Made by a program: the position numbers and the translations under genes. From the NCBI GenBank assembly GCA_013203115.1, contig JABMQW010000090.1:1-49466 (forward strand): 49,466 nucleotides of DNA, read 5' to 3'. Source of the DNA: Fidelibacterota bacterium (GTDB lineage: Bacteria; Fidelibacterota; Marinisomatia; Marinisomatales; TCS56). The notes beneath the pieces were generated by a model. It saw nothing but the letters and a program-made list of their open reading frames with translations, did not search any database and was not told the origin of the DNA. Positions 9,221 through 16,526 of the stretch are shown in pieces. Each line of letters opens with the position of its first letter. The stretch's first letter is position 1.

Positions 9221-10464
9221 TGCTGACCTCCTCTTAAAGCATCAACCGGATTCAGGCGAGACATTTTGTAGGCTGGGTATACTCCTGATAACAGGCCAAA
9301 GCACAGACAGATAACCAGACTGACCATAAAAACCCGGTAATTAAGTGTCAGGTGTAAATGGGGAATCATACCACTGTCATTGATTACCATCAGTACCAGA
9401 ATTGCCAGAAATAAACTTATAGCACCTCCAATCAATGTAATTATTACGTTCTCGGTGATGAATTGCCAAATTAATGTCATCGATGAAGCGCCAAAAGCTT
9501 TTCGCACACCAATTTCCGAGGAGCGCTCCAATATACGACTGATATTAATATTCACCAGGTTAACGGTCGGCAATAGCATGAACAAAAACATCAGAACAAA
9601 AATGAATATCAATAACGGACTTTTAGTGTCGCCCTCTTGCCTGAATAACGAACGGGTTATTGCTTCTGCATATGTATTAGCTCCGGTATTAACACTTACC
9701 CATCGGCCTTCTGGAAACTCCACTTCCTGCAAGTGTTTATTAAATTCACGTTGAATGATTGGCAAATCAGATTTATCACGCGCCAAAATCATGGCATACC
9801 ACCCGGGAAAACCACCCATTATGCAAATTTTATTCAGATCATCCTTAGTATACGTCAGCGGTACCCAGATATCAGAATAAGGCATGATTCGCAATAAAGA
9901 TACGTTTTCCACAATGCCAATAACTCGAAAATTCTGTCCATCAGCTTCGATTGTTTTTCCGAGCGCTGATTCACCCTCGAAATATTTATCCCGCGTTTCC
10001 CGACTGATTACGGCCACCGGATTTCTCATTTCCACATCTTCCGTTGAAAAACCCCGACCCTCTATAAATTCAAAGTCCAGGATTTGCCAGAATTCACCAT
10101 CTACAAATTTTAAAGCAAAATTAAACTTGCGATTATTTTTATAAGTGATGATTGGATTATGAAAAGATGATAACGAGACAAGTTCCGGCGTCTTTAAACT
10201 TTTAACATAGCGCTTCAAAAAATAAGGGCTGAACAATGGGCCAGCAGCCATGCCGCCGGACTTGGATCTCAATATTGACATTGTAACCGACAAGGTTCGG
10301 TCAAGTTTTTTCTCGGGCGTAACCGGACCAAATGTGTGATCCACAAATGATGCTATCACTATGAGAATGAGTAGGGTAAAACTGATTCCGAAAAGACTAA
10401 TGAAAGTAAACAATTTGTGGCGCCACAGAACCTTAATGGCAGTTTTGAAATAATTTTTTAGCAT
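9217..10464 (-). CDS. ABC transporter permease, MacB/FtsX type (first permease)
   Basis: The 415-residue product repeats the MacB layout: a transmembrane segment at about 18-40, a periplasmic MacB core with the recurrent VIGIVENVS strand, then three transmembrane segments. The coupling helix reads RSSEIGVRKAFGASSMTLIWQF and the C-terminal end is SRLNPVDALRGG, the family's usual closing motif. It lies 9 bases after the ATPase gene and overlaps the second permease. Such paired permeases with a separate ATPase and an HlyD adaptor are common in the Bacteroidota and relatives. The exported substrate is not evident. Confidence 0.9.
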   Translation of the reverse strand: MLKNYFKTAIKVLWRHKLFTFISLFGISFTLLILIVIASFVDHTFGPVTPEKKLDRTLSVTMSILRSKSGGMAAGPLFSPYFLKRYVKSLKTPELVSLSSFHNPIITYKNNRKFNFALKFVDGEFWQILDFEFIEGRGFSTEDVEMRNPVAVISRETRDKYFEGESALGKTIEADGQNFRVIGIVENVSLLRIMPYSDIWVPLTYTKDDLNKICIMGGFPGWYAMILARDKSDLPIIQREFNKHLQEVEFPEGRWVSVNTGANTYAEAITRSLFRQEGDTKSPLLIFIFVLMFLFMLLPTVNLVNINISRILERSSEIGVRKAFGASSMTLIWQFITENVIITLIGGAISLFLAILVLMVINDSGMIPHLHLTLNYRVFMVSLVICLCFGLLSGVYPAYKMSRLNPVDALRGGQQ

Positions 10465-10473
10465 CTGCGCCTC

Positions 10474-11139
10474 CTAATTGACCTGACTACCGTCAAATAA
10501 ACGGATTATCCGATCAGACTGATGAGCAATGCTATCATCATGGGTCACCATCACAATAGTCGTATTACTTTCCTTAACCAATTTGTTAAGGATATCCAGA
10601 ATTTCTCCACCCATTACACTATCCAGATTACCAGTCGGCTCATCTGCTAATAGAATTTCCGGTCCGCCTACAATAGCTCGGGCAATAGCCACGCGCTGAC
10701 GTTGACCGCCGGACAATTGACTTGGAAAATGCTTGGTACGAGCACTTAAGCCGACTTTCTCAAGAGCCTCCAAAGCCCGTTTCCGTCGTTTTGCGCTGGA
10801 CATCGTCCGGTATATCAGCGGTAATTCAACATTGTCGACTACTGACAAGTCATTTATCAGATGGTAACTTTGAAAAATAAAACCAATTTTGCGATTACGA
10901 ACATTAGCCCGCTTCCGGTCTTTAAAGGAAACCGTTGACTCACCGTCGATAAATACTTTGCCTTTGGTAGGCTCATCCAGAAGCCCCATAATATTTAATA
11001 GTGTACTTTTTCCGCAGCCGGAGGGGCCCATTACTGAGAGAAATTCACCTCTCTCGACTTCAAGATTAATATCGTACAAAGCGAGTGTTTCAATTTTCTC
11101 TGTTTGATAGACTTTTTCAATTCCATTTAATTTGATCAT
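10474..11139 (-). CDS. ABC transporter ATP-binding protein (MacB/LolD type)
   Basis: All nucleotide-binding motifs are intact in 221 residues: Walker A GPSGCGKST, Q-loop in FIFQSYHL, signature LSGGQRQRVAIARAI, Walker B ILLADEPTGNLDS and the H-switch in VMVTHDDS. The length and the LADEPTGNLDS wording place it with MacB/LolD/FtsE ATPases. It energises the two FtsX-type permeases encoded just downstream, and the HlyD-type adaptor is encoded upstream. The gene starts at ATG 11139. Confidence 0.93.
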   Translation of the reverse strand: MIKLNGIEKVYQTEKIETLALYDINLEVERGEFLSVMGPSGCGKSTLLNIMGLLDEPTKGKVFIDGESTVSFKDRKRANVRNRKIGFIFQSYHLINDLSVVDNVELPLIYRTMSSAKRRKRALEALEKVGLSARTKHFPSQLSGGQRQRVAIARAIVGGPEILLADEPTGNLDSVMGGEILDILNKLVKESNTTIVMVTHDDSIAHQSDRIIRLFDGSQVN

Positions 11140-11168
11140 TACTGACTCCTGCGATGTATATCGTTATT

Positions 11169-12416
11169 TTAATTACGGATTACAATCGTATCCAGATGTT
11201 TGTATTTCTCCATATCGGAAATAATAATTCTGTCCCCTGCCCCGATCTCGTTCTCGATCTCAACAAAATCAAGATTCGTCGCTCCAATCCGTACCGTTTT
11301 CCGAATTGCTTTATCACCAACAACGATAAAAATATTCTGTACACCGGGACCATTAACAAAGGGACCGTTTTTTACACGGATAATATTGTCTTTATAGGCC
11401 GTGATAACGAATACATCCACCCGTAGATTGGAACGCAAATTCGGATCTGTTTTCTCTGCCAACTCAATATAAAAGGTAATCGTACCACCTTTGATTGTTG
11501 GTTTGATACCTGTAATCGCTCCCGCAAGATCACGCTGGTTGACTCGAACCCGTACCGGGGCACCCAATTTCAGTCGGGAAATATGAATATCAGAAATCCG
11601 GCCCTCCACTTTATAGCTGGTCAAATCAGCAATTCGTGCTACAATTTCTCCCGGCTGAATAGTGGCGCCAATATTTTCATTCACCCAGGTGATCACGCCA
11701 TTTCGGTCAGCGCGGATATCCGCCAATTCCAGTTGCCGTTCAATTTCCTCTATTGATTTTTCCTGAATACCAATTTTCAGATCAATCTCCCTGATGTCAG
11801 CCTTAAGAGTTTTCTCTTCATTCTCAATCGTATTTTCCAGTAATACCAGTTCCCGGCGGGCAATTTCCAAATTCAAGCGCGCCTGGTCCAAATGGTCTTT
11901 GCTTCCAGCGCCAATTCCATATAAATGTTCCGCCTGATTCAATTTGGAAAGCAATAACTCCAAACTCAATTTTTTTATATCATGCTGTGCCTGCAATTCG
12001 GTGCGGTTACGCTCCAGGGCCAGGTTCAATTGAACCTTTGTATTTTGATGCAATTTCAATTCATCTTCCAGCCGTTCCAATTCCAAGTGGACGAATTCCT
12101 TGTTAAGTTTAAGAATTGCGGAACCAGCCGCTATTTTTTCTCCCGCTTGATGATATACTTCCACGACCGTGGATTTAATCGGACTGGTAATTACCTGCTC
12201 AAAGGCCGGAATTACCGTACCAGAAGCCGAGATTGCATCCTCGATCCGACTACGCTCGGCGATAGCAATTATTATTTTAGATTTCTCAAGGGAAGGTGTG
12301 AAAATGCTTCGTAAACTGAAAAATCCAATTATAATAATCAAAATTAGAATTATTGAACGGAGAATGGTTTTAAATCTCCGTTGCAATAGTTGTTTGGTTG
12401 TTAATTCGCGATCCAA
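11169..12416 (-). CDS. HlyD/MacA-type periplasmic adaptor protein
   Basis: I place the start at a TTG at 12416, giving a product beginning M-D-R-E-L, the usual opening of this adaptor group, with a weak GGAA ribosome site upstream. The frame stays open to another TTG at 12500, but that would put the candidate -24/-12 promoter inside the gene. One transmembrane anchor (about residues 17-36) is followed by a biotinyl-lipoyl half motif, a long alpha-helical hairpin (about 80-205, coiled coil), the second lipoyl half (ADIRADRNGVITWVNENIGATIQPGE) and a beta-barrel domain. It would link the inner-membrane ABC pump to an outer-membrane channel; no TolC-like gene is present here. It is the first gene of the six-gene leftward operon. 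Confidence 0.87.
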   Translation of the reverse strand: MDRELTTKQLLQRRFKTILRSIILILIIIIGFFSLRSIFTPSLEKSKIIIAIAERSRIEDAISASGTVIPAFEQVITSPIKSTVVEVYHQAGEKIAAGSAILKLNKEFVHLELERLEDELKLHQNTKVQLNLALERNRTELQAQHDIKKLSLELLLSKLNQAEHLYGIGAGSKDHLDQARLNLEIARRELVLLENTIENEEKTLKADIREIDLKIGIQEKSIEEIERQLELADIRADRNGVITWVNENIGATIQPGEIVARIADLTSYKVEGRISDIHISRLKLGAPVRVRVNQRDLAGAITGIKPTIKGGTITFYIELAEKTDPNLRSNLRVDVFVITAYKDNIIRVKNGPFVNGPGVQNIFIVVGDKAIRKTVRIGATNLDFVEIENEIGAGDRIIISDMEKYKHLDTIVIRN

Positions 12417-12443
12417 AATGATTTCCGGGTTTGTACATTGTGT

Positions 12444-12459
12444 GTCAACAACTGTGCCG
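12444..12459 (-). promoter_or_regulatory. Candidate sigma-54 (-24/-12) promoter of the efflux operon
   Basis: On the minus strand this stretch reads CGGCACAGTTGTTGAC. Compared with the sigma-54 consensus TGGCACG-N4-TTGCW it keeps GGCAC and TTG with the correct spacing, but has A in place of the usually invariant C of the -12 element. Transcription would begin near 12434, just before the TTG start at 12416. The presence of a sigma-54 activator in the same operon makes the match more meaningful. The match is imperfect and rests on inspection. Confidence 0.45.
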
Positions 12460-12523
12460 TCATATAAGTTGTTGATATATAAAATATTATCAATCAGCAA
12501 ATAAATCTAATTATGTTCAATAC

Positions 12524-12538
12524 CGGACACACTGTCCG
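12524..12538. promoter_or_regulatory. Palindrome CGGACA-CAC-TGTCCG, candidate activator binding site
   Basis: This is a perfect 6-bp inverted repeat with a 3-bp spacer. Its centre lies about 97 bases upstream of the predicted transcription start of the adaptor gene, the usual distance for an enhancer site of an NtrC-type protein. The Fis-type DNA-binding domain encoded in the operon would bind such a dyad. I found only one clear copy; many systems have two. Confidence 0.45.
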
Positions 12539-12601
12539 TTTATAGTTAAATTTGATTATATTGAATAATGTCTACTGGATTGAAGGTGCTTCCAATGCGA
12601 A

Positions 12602-12802
12602 TCAATGCAATAAATCGTGTACCTTTGCTACCAGATCGCTTTTCCTGAAAGGATTTGGTAGTGTTTCCACACCTGATTTTCGGAACTGCTTAACCAGCAT
12701 ACTTTCCGGACTATAACCAGTAATAAATAGGAATTTAACAGCAGAATCACAACAGATGATTTTGAGAGCAATAATTGAATAATTACTTAGAAAATGAATC
12801 AT
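12602..12802 (-). pseudogene. Response-regulator receiver domain, C-terminal remnant
   Basis: The 66-residue frame matches only the last part of a receiver domain: a strand and loop reading FLFITGYSPES, then a helix, then LPNPFRKSDLVAKVHDLL, the beta5-alpha5 end. The phospho-acceptor Asp and acidic pocket are missing, and the conserved Lys before Pro-Phe is Asn here. This is probably the eroded tail of a hybrid kinase or regulator. It overlaps the 3' end of the iron-sulfur protein gene by about 20 bases, so its start region is not real coding sequence. Confidence 0.6.
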
Positions 12803-13865
12803 TGTTATCCGTCCACTGCCCGTAAATCAAATCATCAAAAAAGAGGGCCAGGCGATGTGACCACTTGAAATTCCTGATCAGCCAGCGGATCAGGTTATGG
12901 AACCGGTTATTGCGGTGGGAAAACGGGCAAACGGCCATGCAGATACCGCAATCGGTACCCACCTGGCGCCAGTAGGCATAACAGCGCTCCACATTGGTCG
13001 GCCATTTATCGATACCGCAAACCATTGATTTCTCATCCATTTCAAGGGCGTGTGAAGGACAATTCTTGGCACATTTTTTACAGATCCGGCAAAATGTATC
13101 GGCACCAAGCGAAACCAGGGCGTCTGATTCCAGGTGCAAATCAGTAGTTACCGCACCGATCCGTACCCGGCTGCCATATTTATCGGCAATCAGAATATTA
13201 TTGCGTCCCAACTCTCCCAGGCCGGCCTTGATGGCCAAGGCTGGCAGGATCAGATTATAGTGAGCATCATAATGAGCCTTAGCAGCATAACCAGCCTGAA
13301 TCAATACTGCTACCAGCGTCTGTGAAATAACGGCAGCTCGATAATACTGACGAGCTGATTCCAGGATCGTTTCCGCCCTGGGAGCTTTTTGCATCCGGTC
13401 AAAATCCATCTCCACCAGAAATACAATTGCGGTGGGATGATCCAGATTAATCGGTTGCCCATAGTTCTCATCAAAGCGACCCTGGTGGCTGTAAATAAAA
13501 GCCTCAACCAGATCTGTGAATCCAACGGCAACCGCACCTAATTCATGGGCTAATTTTATGATTATCTTTTTCGGGTTTTTCCCAACTTTCAGTTCTTGCA
13601 CGCTGCGAGTGACAAATTCCTGGTTAATTTCAATATTATCAATTGCATCAAAATAATTCTGGGCTTGTTCGGATTTTTCCGGATCGTAATATTTCCCTTG
13701 CGGATTCATCAGGCGCGGCATCCCGCGCAAACGGTCATCAATTTGCTTTAATTCCGGTCGGCGGGTATAATACTCCTGATAGGCAGCGGTACTTTTACAC
13801 CGGGCCATCCGGGCGAACATGGTGTCCCGCTCATCAACTTGTCGATCAGGCAATTGAATTTTCAT
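12783..13865 (-). CDS. Reductive-dehalogenase-like / QueG-like 4Fe-4S protein
   Basis: The 360-residue product has a central corrinoid-type domain (about 95-245) with segments such as KIIIKLAHELGAVAVGF and LPALAIKAGLGELGRNNILI, as found in reductive dehalogenases and epoxyqueuosine reductase. Two ferredoxin-type clusters follow: CRICKKCAKNCP is a complete C-x2-C-x2-C-x3-CP motif, and CGICMAVCPF with Cys residues just upstream forms the second. There is no Tat signal and no membrane anchor gene, so it is cytoplasmic and not a respiratory dehalogenase of the known exported kind. It may reduce or dehalogenate a small molecule using cobalamin. It stands between a pseudogene and the glycosidase gene, all on the minus strand. 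Confidence 0.78.
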   Translation of the reverse strand: MKIQLPDRQVDERDTMFARMARCKSTAAYQEYYTRRPELKQIDDRLRGMPRLMNPQGKYYDPEKSEQAQNYFDAIDNIEINQEFVTRSVQELKVGKNPKKIIIKLAHELGAVAVGFTDLVEAFIYSHQGRFDENYGQPINLDHPTAIVFLVEMDFDRMQKAPRAETILESARQYYRAAVISQTLVAVLIQAGYAAKAHYDAHYNLILPALAIKAGLGELGRNNILIADKYGSRVRIGAVTTDLHLESDALVSLGADTFCRICKKCAKNCPSHALEMDEKSMVCGIDKWPTNVERCYAYWRQVGTDCGICMAVCPFSHRNNRFHNLIRWLIRNFKWSHRLALFFDDLIYGQWTDNNDSFSK

Positions 13866-13911
13866 TGGTTTTGGTAGCTCTGATTAAGGTAAACCGGAAT
13901 TTGTATATCAG

Positions 13912-16410
13912 CTATCGAATCAGCACCATTTTGCGAGTCTGGGAGTACTCCGGTGTCTGTATATGCGCCAAATATATACCGGCCGCAACTTGCTGATAAC
14001 TTGCATTGGTTCCATCCCAAACAACTGAATATTCTCCAACCGGTTTAGTTTCTTGTACCAATGTCTTTACATATTGCCCGAGCAGGTTATGCACCGTCAA
14101 TTTTACAGTTGTACGACGGGCTACCTGGTATTCCAGAACGGTCATCGGATTAAACGGATTGGGGTAATTCTGCTTAAGATTAAATTGCGTTAGTAGGTCA
14201 TTTTTCCCACCCTGATCGGTTGACATACTGATAAAAGTAACTTTAAAATCATCTAAATAAATTGTACCAGCATCTTTTTTTGCATCATCAGTTTCCACCA
14301 GATAAATTTTCTTCCAAGTGATTGGAAAACTCAGCACGGCATTGGGATTACCCCAGTGTATGATGGCGTCATCAAAAGGAATTTCCAGATAGCGCCAACA
14401 TCCGGTCCAGTCAATCCCCGGTGTTGCATCGGTAAAATCTACCAGAAATTTTTCACCATCCACATCCTGAAATTCACCTCGAAGCCAATGCTCCCGGCCA
14501 TCACCGTACACATAAATTCCAATTGCTTGTGGTGTGCCTGATATGGGTATCGAGCAATTAAGATATAAGGCGCTGGTTCCGCCAGTAGTAAGGCTGTAAT
14601 CCAATCGTCCGGCTGTGGGAATCGAAGTAGCAACCGAGTCATCCACCGTAAAATTGCAGCCCGCTAGATTTACCTTTACACCCGAAAGACTCCAGTTGGT
14701 AATAGTAGTGAAATCATCCACCACAACATCCATGGAAACCCCCACAGAAACAGCGCAACTACCGGCGATAGCATGATAAGCTGCCCAAACAAATCCGGTC
14801 CCGTGGTGGGTAGCGAGAAAAGTGCCGGAGTTGGAAATCTGTCCGATCGAATCGGTTGCTGACCAAGTATAATCAGTAACCGGCAATGTTATAAGATTGC
14901 CATAAGTATCCCGAGCGCGAGGCGTAATGAGTTGCTCCTGCCCCACTTCAAGAATTACAGGTGTTGGACTCAATTCTATTGTGGCAATATCGGTCACGTA
15001 CACATGGGATGAGTCGACGACCGAATCAATCGTAGCGAAAATATAGCCATCTACTTGAACCGCACCGGCAGTAAATCTACCGCTACTGTCAATCGTACCA
15101 ATTGCCGGACTACAGGTCCAGGTAACAAAGTCGCTAAATATGGGTACCGGATTGTAATGCTGATCAAATCCACTTACGCTGAATTGAGCCTGCAATCCAA
15201 CAATCACATAAGCTTCTTCCGGACTGGTGCTGAGGATTGCCAGAGGACCCATTGGTGCCGTACTTATTACCATCAGCGCATTGGCAACTGACCGTTCTCC
15301 ACCGCCATCAGAAGGACTATTTACTACATTCCCCCTCACAACCATCGTTGTCGATCCGCCACCATCCAGATTAATTCCCTGGGTTACACCCCACTCCAAC
15401 ATATAGTTCGCCAGTTCAAACAGCGACATACCCGTGCTGTAGCCTGCCTGACGTCCATCCACAGTGAAAAAATATACTTTGGTAGAATCCTGATTAAAGC
15501 CCACTGCCGTCCGGGGATGACGATCGTGGGCAAAACTATAACTTGTTCCTTCCGCATTCCACTCCACTGTAGCTACACTATCGCGGATCAAGCGCGGCAT
15601 GCCACCGATCATTTCCAGCAGGGGTGCCGTAATAGGTGGCATATTAAGGATATAAGCTAAAGTATCACCAATAAATACTTGTTCATTCAAAAAAGTGGCG
15701 GAAATTCCATGGCCGGATAACACAATCCCATTATTCGGAATAGTATTATTTCCATGTCCTTCGGCCATAATACTATCCTTATTGGTAACCACTACCAGCT
15801 TGGTACTATTAACAAACTGCTGATCATCAATATATAGAGCGATAACTTCCGTACCCCAATAATTGGTTTGGGAAGTAGCACCAAAATAGTCGTTGTAAAC
15901 AATAAGATTATCTGTCAACCGGCCAGCATTGACCTTCGTAATCCCGGCGCTGGAACTATTGGCTGCGATCAACTGACCAGTAAAACTGACAATGTCAATA
16001 TATGGTTTTTTGTCCAAGTCCATGGCAAATACAGAACGTGGATAGGGATCTTTCAGTACTTTACCCTGAATAATTTGTGTACCGATCGGAATACCTCCGG
16101 CAGCATAGAAATCACCATTGATTGCACCCACCACCCGGTGACCTTCAGCATCTTTACGGGCTGACATAGCCGAAGTACGCTCGTAACCACTGACATTATC
16201 ACCGGCTTTAACGGTTTCCAGATGGATCAGAGTATCGGTCAGATCAATTTCTAGGATTTGAAAATGCCAGGGTCCCGCTGCCCGATATTCATGATGATGA
16301 ATAATTCCTGGTCCCACCGGTTGACTATCAATGAAATTAGCCGGATTGGCGGTTAATCCCACATGACAGAATAAAATTATACTGGTTATCCAATTGGATT
16401 TAATATTCAT
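13912..16410 (-). CDS. Secreted phosphodiester glycosidase (NAGPA/DUF2233) with C-terminal sorting domain
   Basis: A signal peptide at residues 1-21 is followed by a phosphodiester-glycosidase domain (about 55-385). Its landmarks are VVGAINGDFY, RHPRTAVGFNQDSTKVYFFTVDGRQ (split here from a longer run), and GINLDGGGSTTM with its glycine-rich catalytic loop. Next come two Ig-like/BIG-type segments (about 395-565) and a beta-sandwich that resembles a carbohydrate-binding domain (about 570-735). The last 85 residues carry the NYPNPFNP motif and an AAGIYLAHI end typical of type IX-like sorting domains or FlgD-like Ig folds in FCB bacteria. The enzyme would remove sugar caps linked through phosphodiesters, outside the cell or on its surface. 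Confidence 0.88.
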   Translation of the reverse strand: MNIKSNWITSIILFCHVGLTANPANFIDSQPVGPGIIHHHEYRAAGPWHFQILEIDLTDTLIHLETVKAGDNVSGYERTSAMSARKDAEGHRVVGAINGDFYAAGGIPIGTQIIQGKVLKDPYPRSVFAMDLDKKPYIDIVSFTGQLIAANSSSAGITKVNAGRLTDNLIVYNDYFGATSQTNYWGTEVIALYIDDQQFVNSTKLVVVTNKDSIMAEGHGNNTIPNNGIVLSGHGISATFLNEQVFIGDTLAYILNMPPITAPLLEMIGGMPRLIRDSVATVEWNAEGTSYSFAHDRHPRTAVGFNQDSTKVYFFTVDGRQAGYSTGMSLFELANYMLEWGVTQGINLDGGGSTTMVVRGNVVNSPSDGGGERSVANALMVISTAPMGPLAILSTSPEEAYVIVGLQAQFSVSGFDQHYNPVPIFSDFVTWTCSPAIGTIDSSGRFTAGAVQVDGYIFATIDSVVDSSHVYVTDIATIELSPTPVILEVGQEQLITPRARDTYGNLITLPVTDYTWSATDSIGQISNSGTFLATHHGTGFVWAAYHAIAGSCAVSVGVSMDVVVDDFTTITNWSLSGVKVNLAGCNFTVDDSVATSIPTAGRLDYSLTTGGTSALYLNCSIPISGTPQAIGIYVYGDGREHWLRGEFQDVDGEKFLVDFTDATPGIDWTGCWRYLEIPFDDAIIHWGNPNAVLSFPITWKKIYLVETDDAKKDAGTIYLDDFKVTFISMSTDQGGKNDLLTQFNLKQNYPNPFNPMTVLEYQVARRTTVKLTVHNLLGQYVKTLVQETKPVGEYSVVWDGTNASYQQVAAGIYLAHIQTPEYSQTRKMVLIR

Positions 16411-16526
16411 TTCCGTAACCCATACAATATCTTTAACGGTTGCTAATGATTACCGGTGAATTTAGCTCAGCAATAGCAATAAACCGCAGTTACATCGTAC
16501 ATTAGCTACAATCTTCAACACATTTT

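Noticed and set aside
12417-12500. Upstream extension of the adaptor gene to 12500
   Set aside because: It begins with TTG without a ribosome site, adds residues atypical for the family, and would cover the candidate sigma-54 promoter. The TTG at 12416 gives the usual MDREL-type opening.
13643-13996. Open frame on the plus strand opposite the iron-sulfur protein and glycosidase genes
   Set aside because: It lies antisense to two clear coding genes and shows no recognisable protein content; it is a shadow frame.
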